From positions 124,001-188,000 of the forward strand of contig NZ_BMNK01000009.1 of assembly GCF_014646515.1 (NCBI RefSeq): a stretch of 64,000 nucleotides of DNA. The letters are read 5' to 3'. Of this stretch, positions 41,597 to 48,870 are shown piece by piece (positions within the stretch are counted from its first letter, which is position 1; each line of letters starts with the position of its first letter). A model generated the notes under the pieces. The model made no database searches, was not told the DNA's origin, and worked only from the letters and a program-made list of their open reading frames with translations. The position numbers and the translations under genes are program-made. This DNA comes from Nonomuraea glycinis (GTDB lineage: Bacteria > Actinomycetota > Actinomycetes > Streptosporangiales > Streptosporangiaceae).

Positions 41597-41626
41597 TTGA
41601 CCGAGCTCACTATTTCGCTCTACGCT
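41597..41626 (+). promoter_or_regulatory. Promoter of the NTF2-like gene
   Basis: TTGACC (41597-41602), an 18-base spacer and TACGCT (41621-41626). The -10 lies inside the palindromic operator. On the opposite strand TTGACT (41632-41637) followed by an AATAGT-like -10 could drive the TetR gene. Confidence 0.6.
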
Positions 41627-41654
41627 CGTTGAGTCAACGACTGTTGAGCGAAAT
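41612..41654. promoter_or_regulatory. 43-bp nested palindrome, probable TetR operator
   Basis: Outer arms ATTTCGCTC (41612-41620) and GAGCGAAAT (41646-41654) and inner arms TCGTTGA (41626-41632) and TCAACGA (41634-41640) are perfect and share one centre at 41633. Two nested symmetric sites suggest two TetR dimers or a dimer of dimers. It covers both divergent promoters. Confidence 0.8.
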
Positions 41655-41663
41655 GAGACCCTC

Positions 41664-42047
41664 ATGTCAGAGATCGTCACCGCCTACCACGACGCGATGT
41701 CGCGCAAGTCGCCCGACGCCCTGGCGGACCTTTACGCCGAGGACGGCCTGCACGAGTTCCCCTTCGGCGGCCTGCCGCCCTATCAGGGACGGGAGCGGAT
41801 CCGCGACGGCTACCGGGCGTCGTGGGGCACCAGTCCCGCCGAGGTCCAGGAGATCCGCAACGTGCTGATCCACCGCTCCACCGACCCAGAAGTGCTGATC
41901 GTGGAGCAGGAGACGGTCGTCAAGGTGGGCGACCGCTCGATCACCGTGCCCGGCCTGCTGATCCTCCGGATCCGCGGCGGCCTGATCGTCCACACCAGGG
42001 ATTACATGGACGCCACCGCCATCGCCGGCGTCCGCGCCGCCGCCTGA
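41664..42047 (+). CDS. NTF2/SnoaL-like small protein
   Basis: 127 residues. The start MSEIVTAYHDAMSRKSPDALADLYAEDGLHEFPFG (read in parts), the GRERIRDGYRA helix and the closing ...GRxxxxRDYMD-type segment (GGLIVHTRDYMDATAI) are typical of the SnoaL/NTF2-like cone fold, which includes cyclases, isomerases and binding proteins. The specific reaction cannot be read from the sequence. It is divergent from, and probably repressed by, the TetR gene. Confidence 0.85.
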   Translation: MSEIVTAYHDAMSRKSPDALADLYAEDGLHEFPFGGLPPYQGRERIRDGYRASWGTSPAEVQEIRNVLIHRSTDPEVLIVEQETVVKVGDRSITVPGLLILRIRGGLIVHTRDYMDATAIAGVRAAA

Positions 42048-42128
42048 CCTCTCCGGCCGTACACACCTTCATCCCTGTACGAGATCCGCGTAGACCCCCA
42101 TCCCGTACGGATCGGGGCCGGGCATGCG

Positions 42129-42170
42129 AAAGGGGCGGCACACCCGGCACCTGGGTGTGACCGCCCCTTT
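42129..42170. terminator. Bidirectional terminator between NTF2-like gene and rplL
   Basis: Stem AAAGGGGCGG-CACACCC against GGGTGTG-A-CCGCCCCTTT (42129-42145, 42153-42170) between convergent genes. Confidence 0.8.
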
Positions 42171-42194
42171 GCGATGAAGCGATGAAGCGATGAA
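42171..42194. repeat. Three copies of the octamer GCGATGAA
   Basis: Perfect tandem units at 42171, 42179 and 42187, followed by a partial GCTGAA. They sit just after the terminator and have no evident role. Confidence 0.8.
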
Positions 42195-42238
42195 GCTGAA
42201 GCGTTGAGCCGCCTCGTGACGCGTTCTGAGCGAACGAG

Positions 42239-42628
42239 TTACTTGACGGTGACGCTGGCGCCGGCGCCCTCGAGGGCAGCCTTGGCCTTCTCCGCCTGCT
42301 CCTTGTTGACCTTGCCGTCGAAGACGGACTTGGGAGCGCCGTCCACCAGGTCCTTGGCCTCCTTGAGGCCGAGGGAGGTGAGGGCGCGGATCTCCTTGAT
42401 GACCTGGATCTTCTTGTCGCCGGCACCCTCGAGGATGACCTCGAACTCGTCCTGCTCCTCGACGGCGGCGGCCTCACCGGCGCCACCGGCGGGGGCTGCG
42501 GCGACCGCGACGGGGGCGGCGGCCTTGACGTCGAAGACCTCTTCGAACTGCTTAACGAACTCGGAAAGCTCGAGGAGGGTCATCTCCTTGAACGCGTCGA
42601 GCAGCTCGTCGGTGCTGAGCTTCGCCAT
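42239..42628 (-). CDS. rplL: 50S ribosomal protein L7/L12
   Basis: Stalk protein recruiting elongation factors. 129 residues: N-terminal dimerisation part (LLDAFKEMTLLELSEFVKQFEE), an Ala/Gly/Val hinge, and the C-terminal domain (GDKKIQVIKEIRALTSLGLKEAKDLVDGAPK, read in parts). Follows rplJ. Confidence 0.98.
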   Translation of the reverse strand: MAKLSTDELLDAFKEMTLLELSEFVKQFEEVFDVKAAAPVAVAAAPAGGAGEAAAVEEQDEFEVILEGAGDKKIQVIKEIRALTSLGLKEAKDLVDGAPKSVFDGKVNKEQAEKAKAALEGAGASVTVK

Positions 42629-42697
42629 GATGGTTTCCTCCGTATGGGACTGTGAAAATTTAGGAACGGGACCGCGGGTGTTGCGGCAATCCCCGTC

Positions 42698-43222
42698 TTA
42701 CTCGCCCGACTCTTCGCGCTTGGCGCGAAGAGCGTCGGCCAGCTGAGCCATGTTGGTGGGCAGCGCGGCGAACATCGCAGCAGCAGAGCTCTGCTTCGCC
42801 TTGATCGCACCAGCAAGCTTCGCGAGGAGAACCTCACGGGACTCAAGGTCAGCGAGTTTGGTGATCTCGGCGGCGTCCAGCCTCTTACCATCGAGGACGC
42901 CTCCCTTGATCACCAGGAGGGGATTGGCCTTGGCGAAGTCACGCAGACCCTTGGCCGCCTCGACAACGTCTCCGTTGACGAAGGTGATCGCGGTCGGACC
43001 GGTGAGCAGCTCGTCGATGCCGGGCAGACCGGCCTCGTTCGCTGCGATCTTGGTCAGGGTGTTCTTCGCCACGGCGAACTTCGCATTCTCACCGAGAGAA
43101 ACGCGCAGCTGCTTGAGCTGAGCGACGGTGAGACCGCGGTACTCGGTCAGAACGGCCGCAGCGCTGCCTTCGAACTCGCTTCTGAGCTCGGCAACCGCTG
43201 TCGCCTTATCCGCCCTCGCCAT
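42698..43222 (-). CDS. rplJ: 50S ribosomal protein L10
   Basis: Stalk base. The start is ATG 43222 (MARADKATAVAELRSEFEGS), with GGAGG upstream, giving 174 residues. LTEYRGLTVAQLKQLRVSL and GPTAITF are typical. The frame extends upstream into the leader without conserved sequence. Confidence 0.98.
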   Translation of the reverse strand: MARADKATAVAELRSEFEGSAAAVLTEYRGLTVAQLKQLRVSLGENAKFAVAKNTLTKIAANEAGLPGIDELLTGPTAITFVNGDVVEAAKGLRDFAKANPLLVIKGGVLDGKRLDAAEITKLADLESREVLLAKLAGAIKAKQSSAAAMFAALPTNMAQLADALRAKREESGE

Positions 43223-43310
43223 GGGCCTCCTTCCAGATGTGCCACCGGCGAAGGGTCCCTGACATGAGAACAGCCCCGGGCGCAGGGCGCACACGGGGCT
43301 CACGCACATG
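43223..43310 (-). ncRNA. Candidate L10 leader RNA
   Basis: The leader just upstream of rplJ contains a hairpin AGCCCC/GGGGCT (about 43271-43298 on the plus strand) and a second GC-rich region ending in the ribosome-binding site. This is where many bacteria carry the autoregulatory L10 leader bound by the L10-L12 complex. I infer it from position and visible stems only. Confidence 0.45.
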
Positions 43311-43428
43311 ATTCACATCATGCGAGGAAACTCGTATCACACCTGCGCGGGCCGTCCACATGAAGTGGATCCTTCGGTCGCCAGGCTTTGAGGCACCTGA
43401 CGACGACCGGCGGTCTTCGGCAACGACC

Positions 43429-43457
43429 ACACTACGGGGTGGCCGCCGAGTTTCCAA
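43429..43457 (-). promoter_or_regulatory. Promoter of rplJ-rplL
   Basis: TTGGAA (43452-43457) and TAGTGT (43429-43434) on the minus strand, 17 bases apart, just after the upstream lipoprotein stop codon. The predicted leader before rplJ is about 200 bases. Confidence 0.55.
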
Positions 43458-43464
43458 ATCGTTC

Positions 43465-44295
43465 TCAGTTGGTGGTGCCCTTGGGCAGCTCACCCACCTG
43501 GTCGGCGGGCGGGGCCTGGATGCTGACGGGCTCGTTGTAGCCCTTGAACATCAGGGTCGCGTCCATCGAAGCGTCCTTCTCCGAGCCGCTCATCGTGACC
43601 TTGCGCGGCAGCTTGTCGGCGCCGACCCAGATGTCGAACTTGACGTTCTTCAGCTCGGCGAGGTTGGTCCGCGCCCGCTCCTGCTTGTCGGCGGGCAGCT
43701 GCTTCACCGCCGCGTCCACCGGGAAGGTGCCGGCGTAGTGCGTGGTGTCCTCGCCGCCGACGTTCTCGGTGCCGACCGACTTGACGTCCTGCGAGGCGGT
43801 GACCATCTCCGTCACGCCGCCCAGGTCGAACTGCTGGATCTGGCTGAGAAGCTGGTCGATCTGCCCTTGGTCGTCGCCCATCTCCTTCAACGGCACCTTG
43901 ACCCACGGCTTGGTCGCGCCGAGCATCTTGTTGAGTGCCTCGACCTTGACGTAGACGGTGTCGCCCTGCAGCACGATCCGCGCGCCGCCGGGCAGACCCT
44001 GGCCGCCGAAGTCGGCGCTGTCGATGGTGAGGTCCACGGCGAGCTCCGGCTTGCTCTGATAGAGCATGCGGCCCTGAGCCTTACCGGAGCTGCCGTTCGG
44101 GTCCTTCACGTTGACGACCGCGTCAACGGTGTAGGAGGTGACGTCAGCCGTCTTCTGCGCGGTCTGCGCCAGCACCTCCGAGGCGGCCAGGTTGACCTGG
44201 ATGGGCTGCGCGGTCGTTCCGCAACCGGCGACCGTGACCGCGACAAGGGCGGCGCCAGCCGCGGCAGTGGCGAGAGAAATCCTGCGCTTCAGCAT
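43465..44295 (-). CDS. LppX/LprG-like lipoprotein
   Basis: 276 residues with a lipoprotein signal peptide (lipobox VAGC, Cys about residue 25). The mature part has the pattern SYTVDAVVNVKDPNGSSGKAQGRMLY (read in parts) and LPRKVTMSGSEKDASMDATLMFKGYNEPV at the end, typical of the mycobacterial LppX/LprAFG family, which have a hydrophobic pocket for lipids. A lipoprotein gene between rplA and rplJ is frequent in actinobacteria. The function here is inferred from fold only. Confidence 0.82.
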   Translation of the reverse strand: MLKRRISLATAAAGAALVAVTVAGCGTTAQPIQVNLAASEVLAQTAQKTADVTSYTVDAVVNVKDPNGSSGKAQGRMLYQSKPELAVDLTIDSADFGGQGLPGGARIVLQGDTVYVKVEALNKMLGATKPWVKVPLKEMGDDQGQIDQLLSQIQQFDLGGVTEMVTASQDVKSVGTENVGGEDTTHYAGTFPVDAAVKQLPADKQERARTNLAELKNVKFDIWVGADKLPRKVTMSGSEKDASMDATLMFKGYNEPVSIQAPPADQVGELPKGTTN

Positions 44296-44297
44296 GC

Positions 44298-44470
44298 TTT
44301 GAACCCTACGTGCCGGGGATCTTTTCGGAGCGACTTCCCCGTACTTCTCATGGATAACTAAGGGTTATCCCTGACCTCACTCCGTTCACTGATTTCAAGG
44401 ATTCTCAGTGATTCGCCCCGGTGTGGGCGAAGGTCCCCGTCTGATCCAGGCAACAGATGCCCGGTGCGGG
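44298..44470 (-). ncRNA. Possible guide RNA (reRNA/omega RNA) of tnpB
   Basis: By analogy with studied TnpB loci, the guide RNA scaffold should overlap the 3' end of tnpB and run past its stop codon. This stretch contains the 44352-44370 hairpin. The exact ends and the guide cannot be read from sequence alone. Confidence 0.3.
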
Positions 44471-45790
44471 GTTGACGTTTCACGGCCACCTGCCCCGCCA
44501 GGCGGGGTCTTACGGTCGGCTCCACGTCCGTTTCGGGTCTCCGGGCCACTCCCGGCGACCGTGTGTTTCACCAGCGAAGCGAGGTTGCGTGCGGCGTTCT
44601 CGTCGCGGTCCATCGACAGGCCGCACCCCTCACAGACGTAGGTGCGTATCCGCAAGGGCAGTTTGGTTTTCACTGCCTGGCAGGATGAGCAGGTCTTGGA
44701 GGAGGGGAACCAACGGTCGGCTACCAGCAGCCGGCCGCCGTTCCAGCCGGTCTTGTAGGCGAGTTGGCGGCGGATCTCGCCGAAACCGGCGTCGGAGACA
44801 GCTTGGGCCAGTCGCCGGTTGCGGATCATCCCGGCCACGTTGAGGTCTTCGACCACGATGGTGCCGTAGGTGCGGGCCAGGCTGGTGGTGAGCTGGTGGA
44901 TGCCGTCGCGGCGCAGCGCCGCCACCCGATGCTCCGCCCGGTTGCGGGCGGCGTTCGCCCGCAGCCACCGCTTCGAGGGTTGTTGCCGGGTGCGCCGGTC
45001 GGGGCCGTGTTTGCGGGAGGCCGCTCGCGACAGGCGGCGTAGTTTACGCGCGGCGGCATTGAGGTGGCGGGGATTGGCGACCGGCGGTCGTCCGTCGGAG
45101 AAGACCGCCAGCGTCTTGATGCCGAGGTCCACCCCGATCACCGCATCCGGCCGCGCAGGCGAACCCTGGGCGCGTTCGGCGTGCACAATGAAGCTGACGT
45201 GCCAGCGGCCCTCCTGCCACCGCACCGTCGCCGAAGCGATCCGCGCACCTTCGGTAAGCAGGCGGGCGAGTTCGCCGACCGGCTCGTGCGTTTTGATCCG
45301 GCCCAGCACCGGCAAGACCACGTGGGTGTGGCCGTCCAACCGGATCGTCCCGGTGGTGAAGCGCACCGACCGGGCCGCGCGGCGTTTGGTCTTGAACCGG
45401 GGAAAACCCACCTTCGGGCCCTGACGCTTACCGCTCTTGGAGTCACGCCAGTTCGCCAGGGCGTCGGCCAGGCGGGCCAGCCCGCACGCGTAGGACTCCT
45501 TGGAGTTGCCCGCCCACCACGGCGCCACCTCGTCCTTGACCTGATTCCAGCGCTTGCGCAGGCCGTACATCGACCACGACAACGCCGGGGTGAGCCGGTC
45601 GTCGGGGATGCCGTAGGAGCGCTCGGCCTCCCGCTGCGCCAGATTCGCCCGCACCTGCGCCAGACCCCAGTTGAACGCCACCCGCACCGCCCCGCAATGC
45701 GAAGCCAGCGCGGCGGCCTGACGTGCGGTGGGGTCCAGCGCGAAACGGTAGGCCTGCACGGCACGCACGACGATCCCTCTCCCCCGTATT
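44350..45790 (-). mobile_element. IS200/IS605- or IS607-type element reduced to tnpB
   Basis: A complete tnpB with no tnpA serine or HUH transposase beside it. A 7-bp hairpin GGATAAC/GTTATCC (44352-44358, 44364-44370) lies 25 bases after the tnpB stop and could be the right-end structure. No left end or target duplication could be identified, so the bounds are approximate. Confidence 0.5.
44395..45768 (-). CDS. tnpB: TnpB RNA-guided endonuclease (transposon-encoded, stand-alone)
   Basis: 457 residues from GTG 45768, with GGAGAGGG 6 bases upstream. RuvC-like active site: Asp in GVDLGIKTLAVF (about 214), Glu in VVEDLNVAGM (about 307) and Asp in MDRDENAARN (about 387-389). The zinc ribbon has CSSC (360-363) and CEGC (379-382). 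The N-terminal helix-turn-helix part is also complete. TnpB proteins cut DNA guided by an RNA transcribed from the 3' end of their own gene, ancestral to Cas12. The gene interrupts the space between rplA and the lipoprotein gene and is not obviously damaged. A tail of about 55 residues rich in Pro/Arg/Gly follows the last motif. Confidence 0.92.
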   Translation of the reverse strand: MRAVQAYRFALDPTARQAAALASHCGAVRVAFNWGLAQVRANLAQREAERSYGIPDDRLTPALSWSMYGLRKRWNQVKDEVAPWWAGNSKESYACGLARLADALANWRDSKSGKRQGPKVGFPRFKTKRRAARSVRFTTGTIRLDGHTHVVLPVLGRIKTHEPVGELARLLTEGARIASATVRWQEGRWHVSFIVHAERAQGSPARPDAVIGVDLGIKTLAVFSDGRPPVANPRHLNAAARKLRRLSRAASRKHGPDRRTRQQPSKRWLRANAARNRAEHRVAALRRDGIHQLTTSLARTYGTIVVEDLNVAGMIRNRRLAQAVSDAGFGEIRRQLAYKTGWNGGRLLVADRWFPSSKTCSSCQAVKTKLPLRIRTYVCEGCGLSMDRDENAARNLASLVKHTVAGSGPETRNGRGADRKTPPGGAGGRETSTPHRASVAWIRRGPSPTPGRITENP

Positions 45791-46135
45791 CGAGAGTGTG
45801 TGCGAACGACTCTACCAGCATGACTGCACACTGGGTAAGGCTTCGCACGCGTATCGTGACGATTGAGAGATGGGGCAGGCAGCGCCGGCCAGACACGGCG
45901 CCAAGCCGCGGGCCCCTACAGCGCCCCTCTTCTGCCGTCCACCAGCGCACAGACCACCGAGCCGACCCCGATCACCACGCGACAGACCGCGATCACGTTA
46001 GAGATAACCAGATGAAGACCGACGAACACTGATACGAACCACAGCAGTTGCCAACCCCCGGACACGACGAACCCTCGGACACGACGGAGCCCCCGCCGCG
46101 GTGTGCGGCGAGGGCTCGGTGCGGGCCTGGCGGCC
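45769..46135. other. Intergenic region between tnpB and rplA
   Basis: 367 bases. It holds the rplA terminator (46087-46117) and presumably the left end of the tnpB element. A plus-strand frame from 45821 (70 codons) looks like chance. I see no other gene. Confidence 0.6.
46087..46117 (-). terminator. Hairpin terminator after rplA
   Basis: Stem GAGCCC-C-CGCCGC against GCGGCG-A-GGGCTC (46087-46099, 46105-46117), 18 bases after the rplA stop. No T-run. Confidence 0.65.
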
Positions 46136-46855
46136 TTATGCCTCCACGTCGGCGGTGAGGCCGCGGGTGGCGTTGGGGTCGACCGGGACGCCGGGGCCCA
46201 TGGTCGTCGAGAAGGTGACCTTCTTGACGTAGCGGCCCTTGGCGGCCGACGGCTTGAGACGTAGCACCTCGTCGAGGGCGGCGGCGTAGTTCTCGATGAG
46301 CTGACGCTCGGGGAACGACGTCTTGCCGATGACGAAGTGCAGGTTGGCCTGCCGGTCGGTGCGGAACTCGATCTTTCCGCCCTTGATCTCGGTCACGGCC
46401 TTGGCGACGTCGGGGGTCACCGTGCCGGTCTTGGGGTTGGGCATGAGGCCACGCGGGCCGAGGACGCGGCCCAGCCGGCCGACCTTGCCCATGAGGTCCG
46501 GGGTGGCGACCACGGCGTCGAACTCGTTGAGCCGGTTGCCCTTGGCGATCTCGTCGATCAGCTCGTCGGCGCCGACGATGTCGGCGCCCGCCTCGCGGGC
46601 CGTCTCGGCACGGTCGCCGGTCGCGAAGACCAGGACCCGGGCGGTCTTACCGGTGCCGTGCGGGAGGTTGACCGTGCCGCGCACGATCTGGTCGGCCTTG
46701 CGAGGGTCGACGCCCAGCCGCAACGCCACCTCGACGGTGGAGTCGAACTTGGTGGTGGACGTCTCCTTGGCCAGCTTCGCGGCCTCGGCGGGACTGTAGA
46801 GCTTGTCGCGGTCGATCTTGGCTTCCGCGTCCTTGTGCGCCTTGCTGCGCTGCAT
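46136..46855 (-). CDS. rplA: 50S ribosomal protein L1
   Basis: Mobile stalk protein at the E site. The start is ATG 46855 (MQRSKAHKDAEAKIDRDKLY), giving 239 residues. The motif MPNPKTGTVTPDVAKAV and the C-terminal GPGVPVDPNATRGL are typical. The open frame continues far upstream through rplK in another phase, which is an artefact. Confidence 0.98.
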   Translation of the reverse strand: MQRSKAHKDAEAKIDRDKLYSPAEAAKLAKETSTTKFDSTVEVALRLGVDPRKADQIVRGTVNLPHGTGKTARVLVFATGDRAETAREAGADIVGADELIDEIAKGNRLNEFDAVVATPDLMGKVGRLGRVLGPRGLMPNPKTGTVTPDVAKAVTEIKGGKIEFRTDRQANLHFVIGKTSFPERQLIENYAAALDEVLRLKPSAAKGRYVKKVTFSTTMGPGVPVDPNATRGLTADVEA

Positions 46856-46914
46856 GTCTGTCTCCTTGTGGTGCGCGGGCCGGAACCGGCCCTCCCACGG
46901 TGTCGGGAAAGGTC

Positions 46915-47346
46915 TTACTCGGCGACGGTGATGCCCATGGACCGGGCGGTGCCGGCGATGATCTTCTCGGCGGCCTCGACCGTGTTGGCGTTGAGGTCCG
47001 GCATCTTCGTCTCGGCGATGCTGCGCAGCTGCTCGCGGCTGAGCTTGCCGACCTTGTCCTTGTGCGGGACCGCGCTGCCCTTGTCGAGGCCCAGAGCCTT
47101 CTTGATCAGCTCGGGCGCCGGGGGCGTCTTCGTGATGAAGGTGAAGCTGCGGTCTTCGAAAATGGTGATCTCGACGGGGATGATGTTGCCCCGCTGAGCC
47201 TCCGTCGCAGCGTTGTACTGCTTGACGAAGTCCATGATGTTGACGCCGTGCGGACCGAGTGCGGTACCGACCGGCGGGGCGGGCGTGGCCTGGCCAGCGG
47301 GAAGCTGGACCTTGACCAGAGCCGCGATCTTCTTCTTCGGAGGCAT
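46915..47346 (-). CDS. rplK: 50S ribosomal protein L11
   Basis: GTPase-centre protein. The start is ATG 47346 (MPPKKKIAALVKVQLPAGQA), giving 143 residues. PPVGTALGPHGVNIMDFVKQYN is the conserved N-terminal region, target of thiostrepton-type antibiotics together with 23S rRNA. Confidence 0.98.
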   Translation of the reverse strand: MPPKKKIAALVKVQLPAGQATPAPPVGTALGPHGVNIMDFVKQYNAATEAQRGNIIPVEITIFEDRSFTFITKTPPAPELIKKALGLDKGSAVPHKDKVGKLSREQLRSIAETKMPDLNANTVEAAEKIIAGTARSMGITVAE

Positions 47347-47410
47347 GAGTCCTTCTCCGGGTCCTGATCGTGATGCTGTCCTGACGCGGATGCGCCCGGA
47401 CATGTCGGAA

Positions 47411-47434
47411 GGCCGCCCTTCGCGAAAGGCGGCC
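47411..47434 (-). promoter_or_regulatory. Hairpin in the nusG-rplK gap
   Basis: Stem GGCCGCC/GGCGGCC (47411-47417, 47428-47434) in the 117-base gap. It may belong to an L1-responsive leader for rplK-rplA or be an attenuator; no T-run. Confidence 0.4.
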
Positions 47435-47463
47435 GGCCGAACGTCTAAGTGTAAGTGATCGTC

Positions 47464-48252
47464 TTAGATCTTCGAGACCTGGTTGAACGACAGCTCGACC
47501 GGGGTCTCCCGTCCGAAGATCGAAACGAGCACCTTGAGCTTCTGCGACTCGGGGCTGATCTCGCTGACCGAGGCCGGCAGGGTGGCGAACGGGCCGTCCA
47601 TGACGGTGACGGACTCGCCGATCTCGAACTCGACGGTGGGTCCGCTGCTGGTCTTGGCGGCGGCCTTCTTGCTCTCCTCGCTCGGCTCCGGGGCCAGCAG
47701 CTTGCCGACCTCGTCGATGCTGAGCGGGCTCGGCTTGTTGGACAGGCCCACGAAGCCGGTCACGCCGGGGGTGTTGCGGACGGCGGCCCAGGACTCGTCG
47801 GTCAGCTCCATGCGCACCAGGACATATCCGGGCAGCACGCGCTCCTTGACGGGGACCTTCTTGCCGCTCTTGAACTCCTGGACGGTGTGCGTGGGCACCT
47901 CGACCTGGTAGATGAAGTCCTCCATGTTGAGCGAGACGTTCCGGCTCTCGATGTTGGACTTCACCCGGTTCTCGTAACCGGCGTAGGAGTGGATGACGTA
48001 CCACTCTCCGGGGAGGCCGCGCAGTCCGCGCTTGAACTCCTCGACCGGATCGACTTCCGGCAGGACGTCACCGTCTTCGTCGACGGTGGGAGCGACGTCG
48101 GTGGACTCGTCGCCGTCGACCGGAGTCTCGTCGTCGGTCTCGACAACGGCCTCCTCGTCGTGGTCGGCGACGTCCTCGACGGTCTCCTCAGCGGCCTGGA
48201 AGGCCTCTTCCGGCTCGCGGGACTCGTCCGCCGGCACTGAAGACTCGGACAC
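47464..48252 (-). CDS. nusG: Transcription antitermination/termination factor NusG
   Basis: 262 residues. The first 85 are an acidic extension rich in Glu, Asp and Val. The NGN domain follows (EWYVIHSYAGYENRVKSNIESR, PGYVLVRMELTDESWAAVRNTPGVTGFVG, read in parts) and a C-terminal KOW domain (FATLPASVSEISPESQKLKV). The extension is normal for actinobacterial NusG. Order secE-nusG-rplK-rplA. Confidence 0.98.
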   Translation of the reverse strand: MSESSVPADESREPEEAFQAAEETVEDVADHDEEAVVETDDETPVDGDESTDVAPTVDEDGDVLPEVDPVEEFKRGLRGLPGEWYVIHSYAGYENRVKSNIESRNVSLNMEDFIYQVEVPTHTVQEFKSGKKVPVKERVLPGYVLVRMELTDESWAAVRNTPGVTGFVGLSNKPSPLSIDEVGKLLAPEPSEESKKAAAKTSSGPTVEFEIGESVTVMDGPFATLPASVSEISPESQKLKVLVSIFGRETPVELSFNQVSKI

Positions 48253-48317
48253 GGTGACTCTTCCTCTTTCGTCGTTGAGAATGGCGGCTCCGTCAGGATG
48301 CGCCGGCGGCGTCGGGA

Positions 48318-48563
48318 TCAGGCCCCGCCGAAGACGCGCAGGACGACCCAGCCGAAGCCGGCATCCAGCCCATAAACGATCCCGACCATGATCACAACGA
48401 ATACCAGAACGACCGTGGTGTAGGTGACGAGTTCATTGCGTGTCGGCCAGATGACCTTACGCAGCTCACTGACGATCTGCCGATAGAAGAGGGCGGGAGA
48501 AGTGCGCTTCTTCTTCTCACCACTAGGCTTGCCTGCGGTCTCGCCGCGCGTGTCGATCGCCAC
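48318..48563 (-). CDS. secE: Preprotein translocase subunit SecE
   Basis: 81 residues from GTG 48563 (AIDTRGETAGKPSGEKKKR), with AGGTGAGG upstream; a TTG at 48590 would add 9 residues. One transmembrane helix (TYTTVVLVFVVIMVGIVYGL) follows the conserved FYRQIVSELRKVIWPTRNEL. Partner of SecY at 15.4 kb. Confidence 0.96.
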   Translation of the reverse strand: MAIDTRGETAGKPSGEKKKRTSPALFYRQIVSELRKVIWPTRNELVTYTTVVLVFVVIMVGIVYGLDAGFGWVVLRVFGGA

Positions 48564-48640
48564 AGTCCTCACCTGATCTGTCGTATCCAACGCAGTTTTG
48601 CGGCGCGCTTACACGCCTAATATTGCGCGGACCGCACTCG

Positions 48641-48713
48641 CAGGGCACGAGGGACTCGAACCCCCAACCGCCGGTTTTGGAGACCGGTGCGCTACCAATT
48701 GCGCCAGTGCCCT
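48641..48713 (-). tRNA. trpT: tRNA-Trp (CCA)
   Basis: The minus strand folds into a cloverleaf with acceptor stem AGGGCAC/GTGCCCT, D-loop AATTGGTA, anticodon loop CTCCAAA (anticodon CCA), and T-arm GGGGG-TTCGAGT-CCCTC. Discriminator base G. The 3' CCA is not encoded. Located just upstream of secE, as in many actinobacteria. Confidence 0.97.
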
Positions 48714-48794
48714 ATGTCGTCAACCACACTACCCTGATTGACTCACTGCCTGGACCGAACCGCTCACCGACATGCGGCGGCACGACCATGGAAA

Positions 48795-48823
48795 AGTGTA
48801 GGGGTGATTGGCCGCCACGTCGA
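48795..48823 (-). promoter_or_regulatory. Promoter of tRNA-Trp-secE-nusG
   Basis: TCGACG (48818-48823) and TACACT (48795-48800) on the minus strand with a 17-base spacer, about 80 bases before the tRNA. A second -10-like TAGTGT lies closer to the tRNA but without a good -35. Confidence 0.5.
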
Positions 48824-48870
48824 ACCGATACCCGATCGCCCAGGTCACACGCACATGAAAGCATGGAGAC

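Noticed and set aside
45821..46032. 70-codon plus-strand frame between tnpB and rplA
   Set aside because: No ribosome-binding site, Arg/His/Asp-rich chance composition, and it is the tail of a longer frame antisense to tnpB.
46136..48004. 622-codon minus-strand frame covering rplA and rplK
   Set aside because: Only the last 239 codons are L1; the upstream part reads rplK and nusG in the wrong phase.
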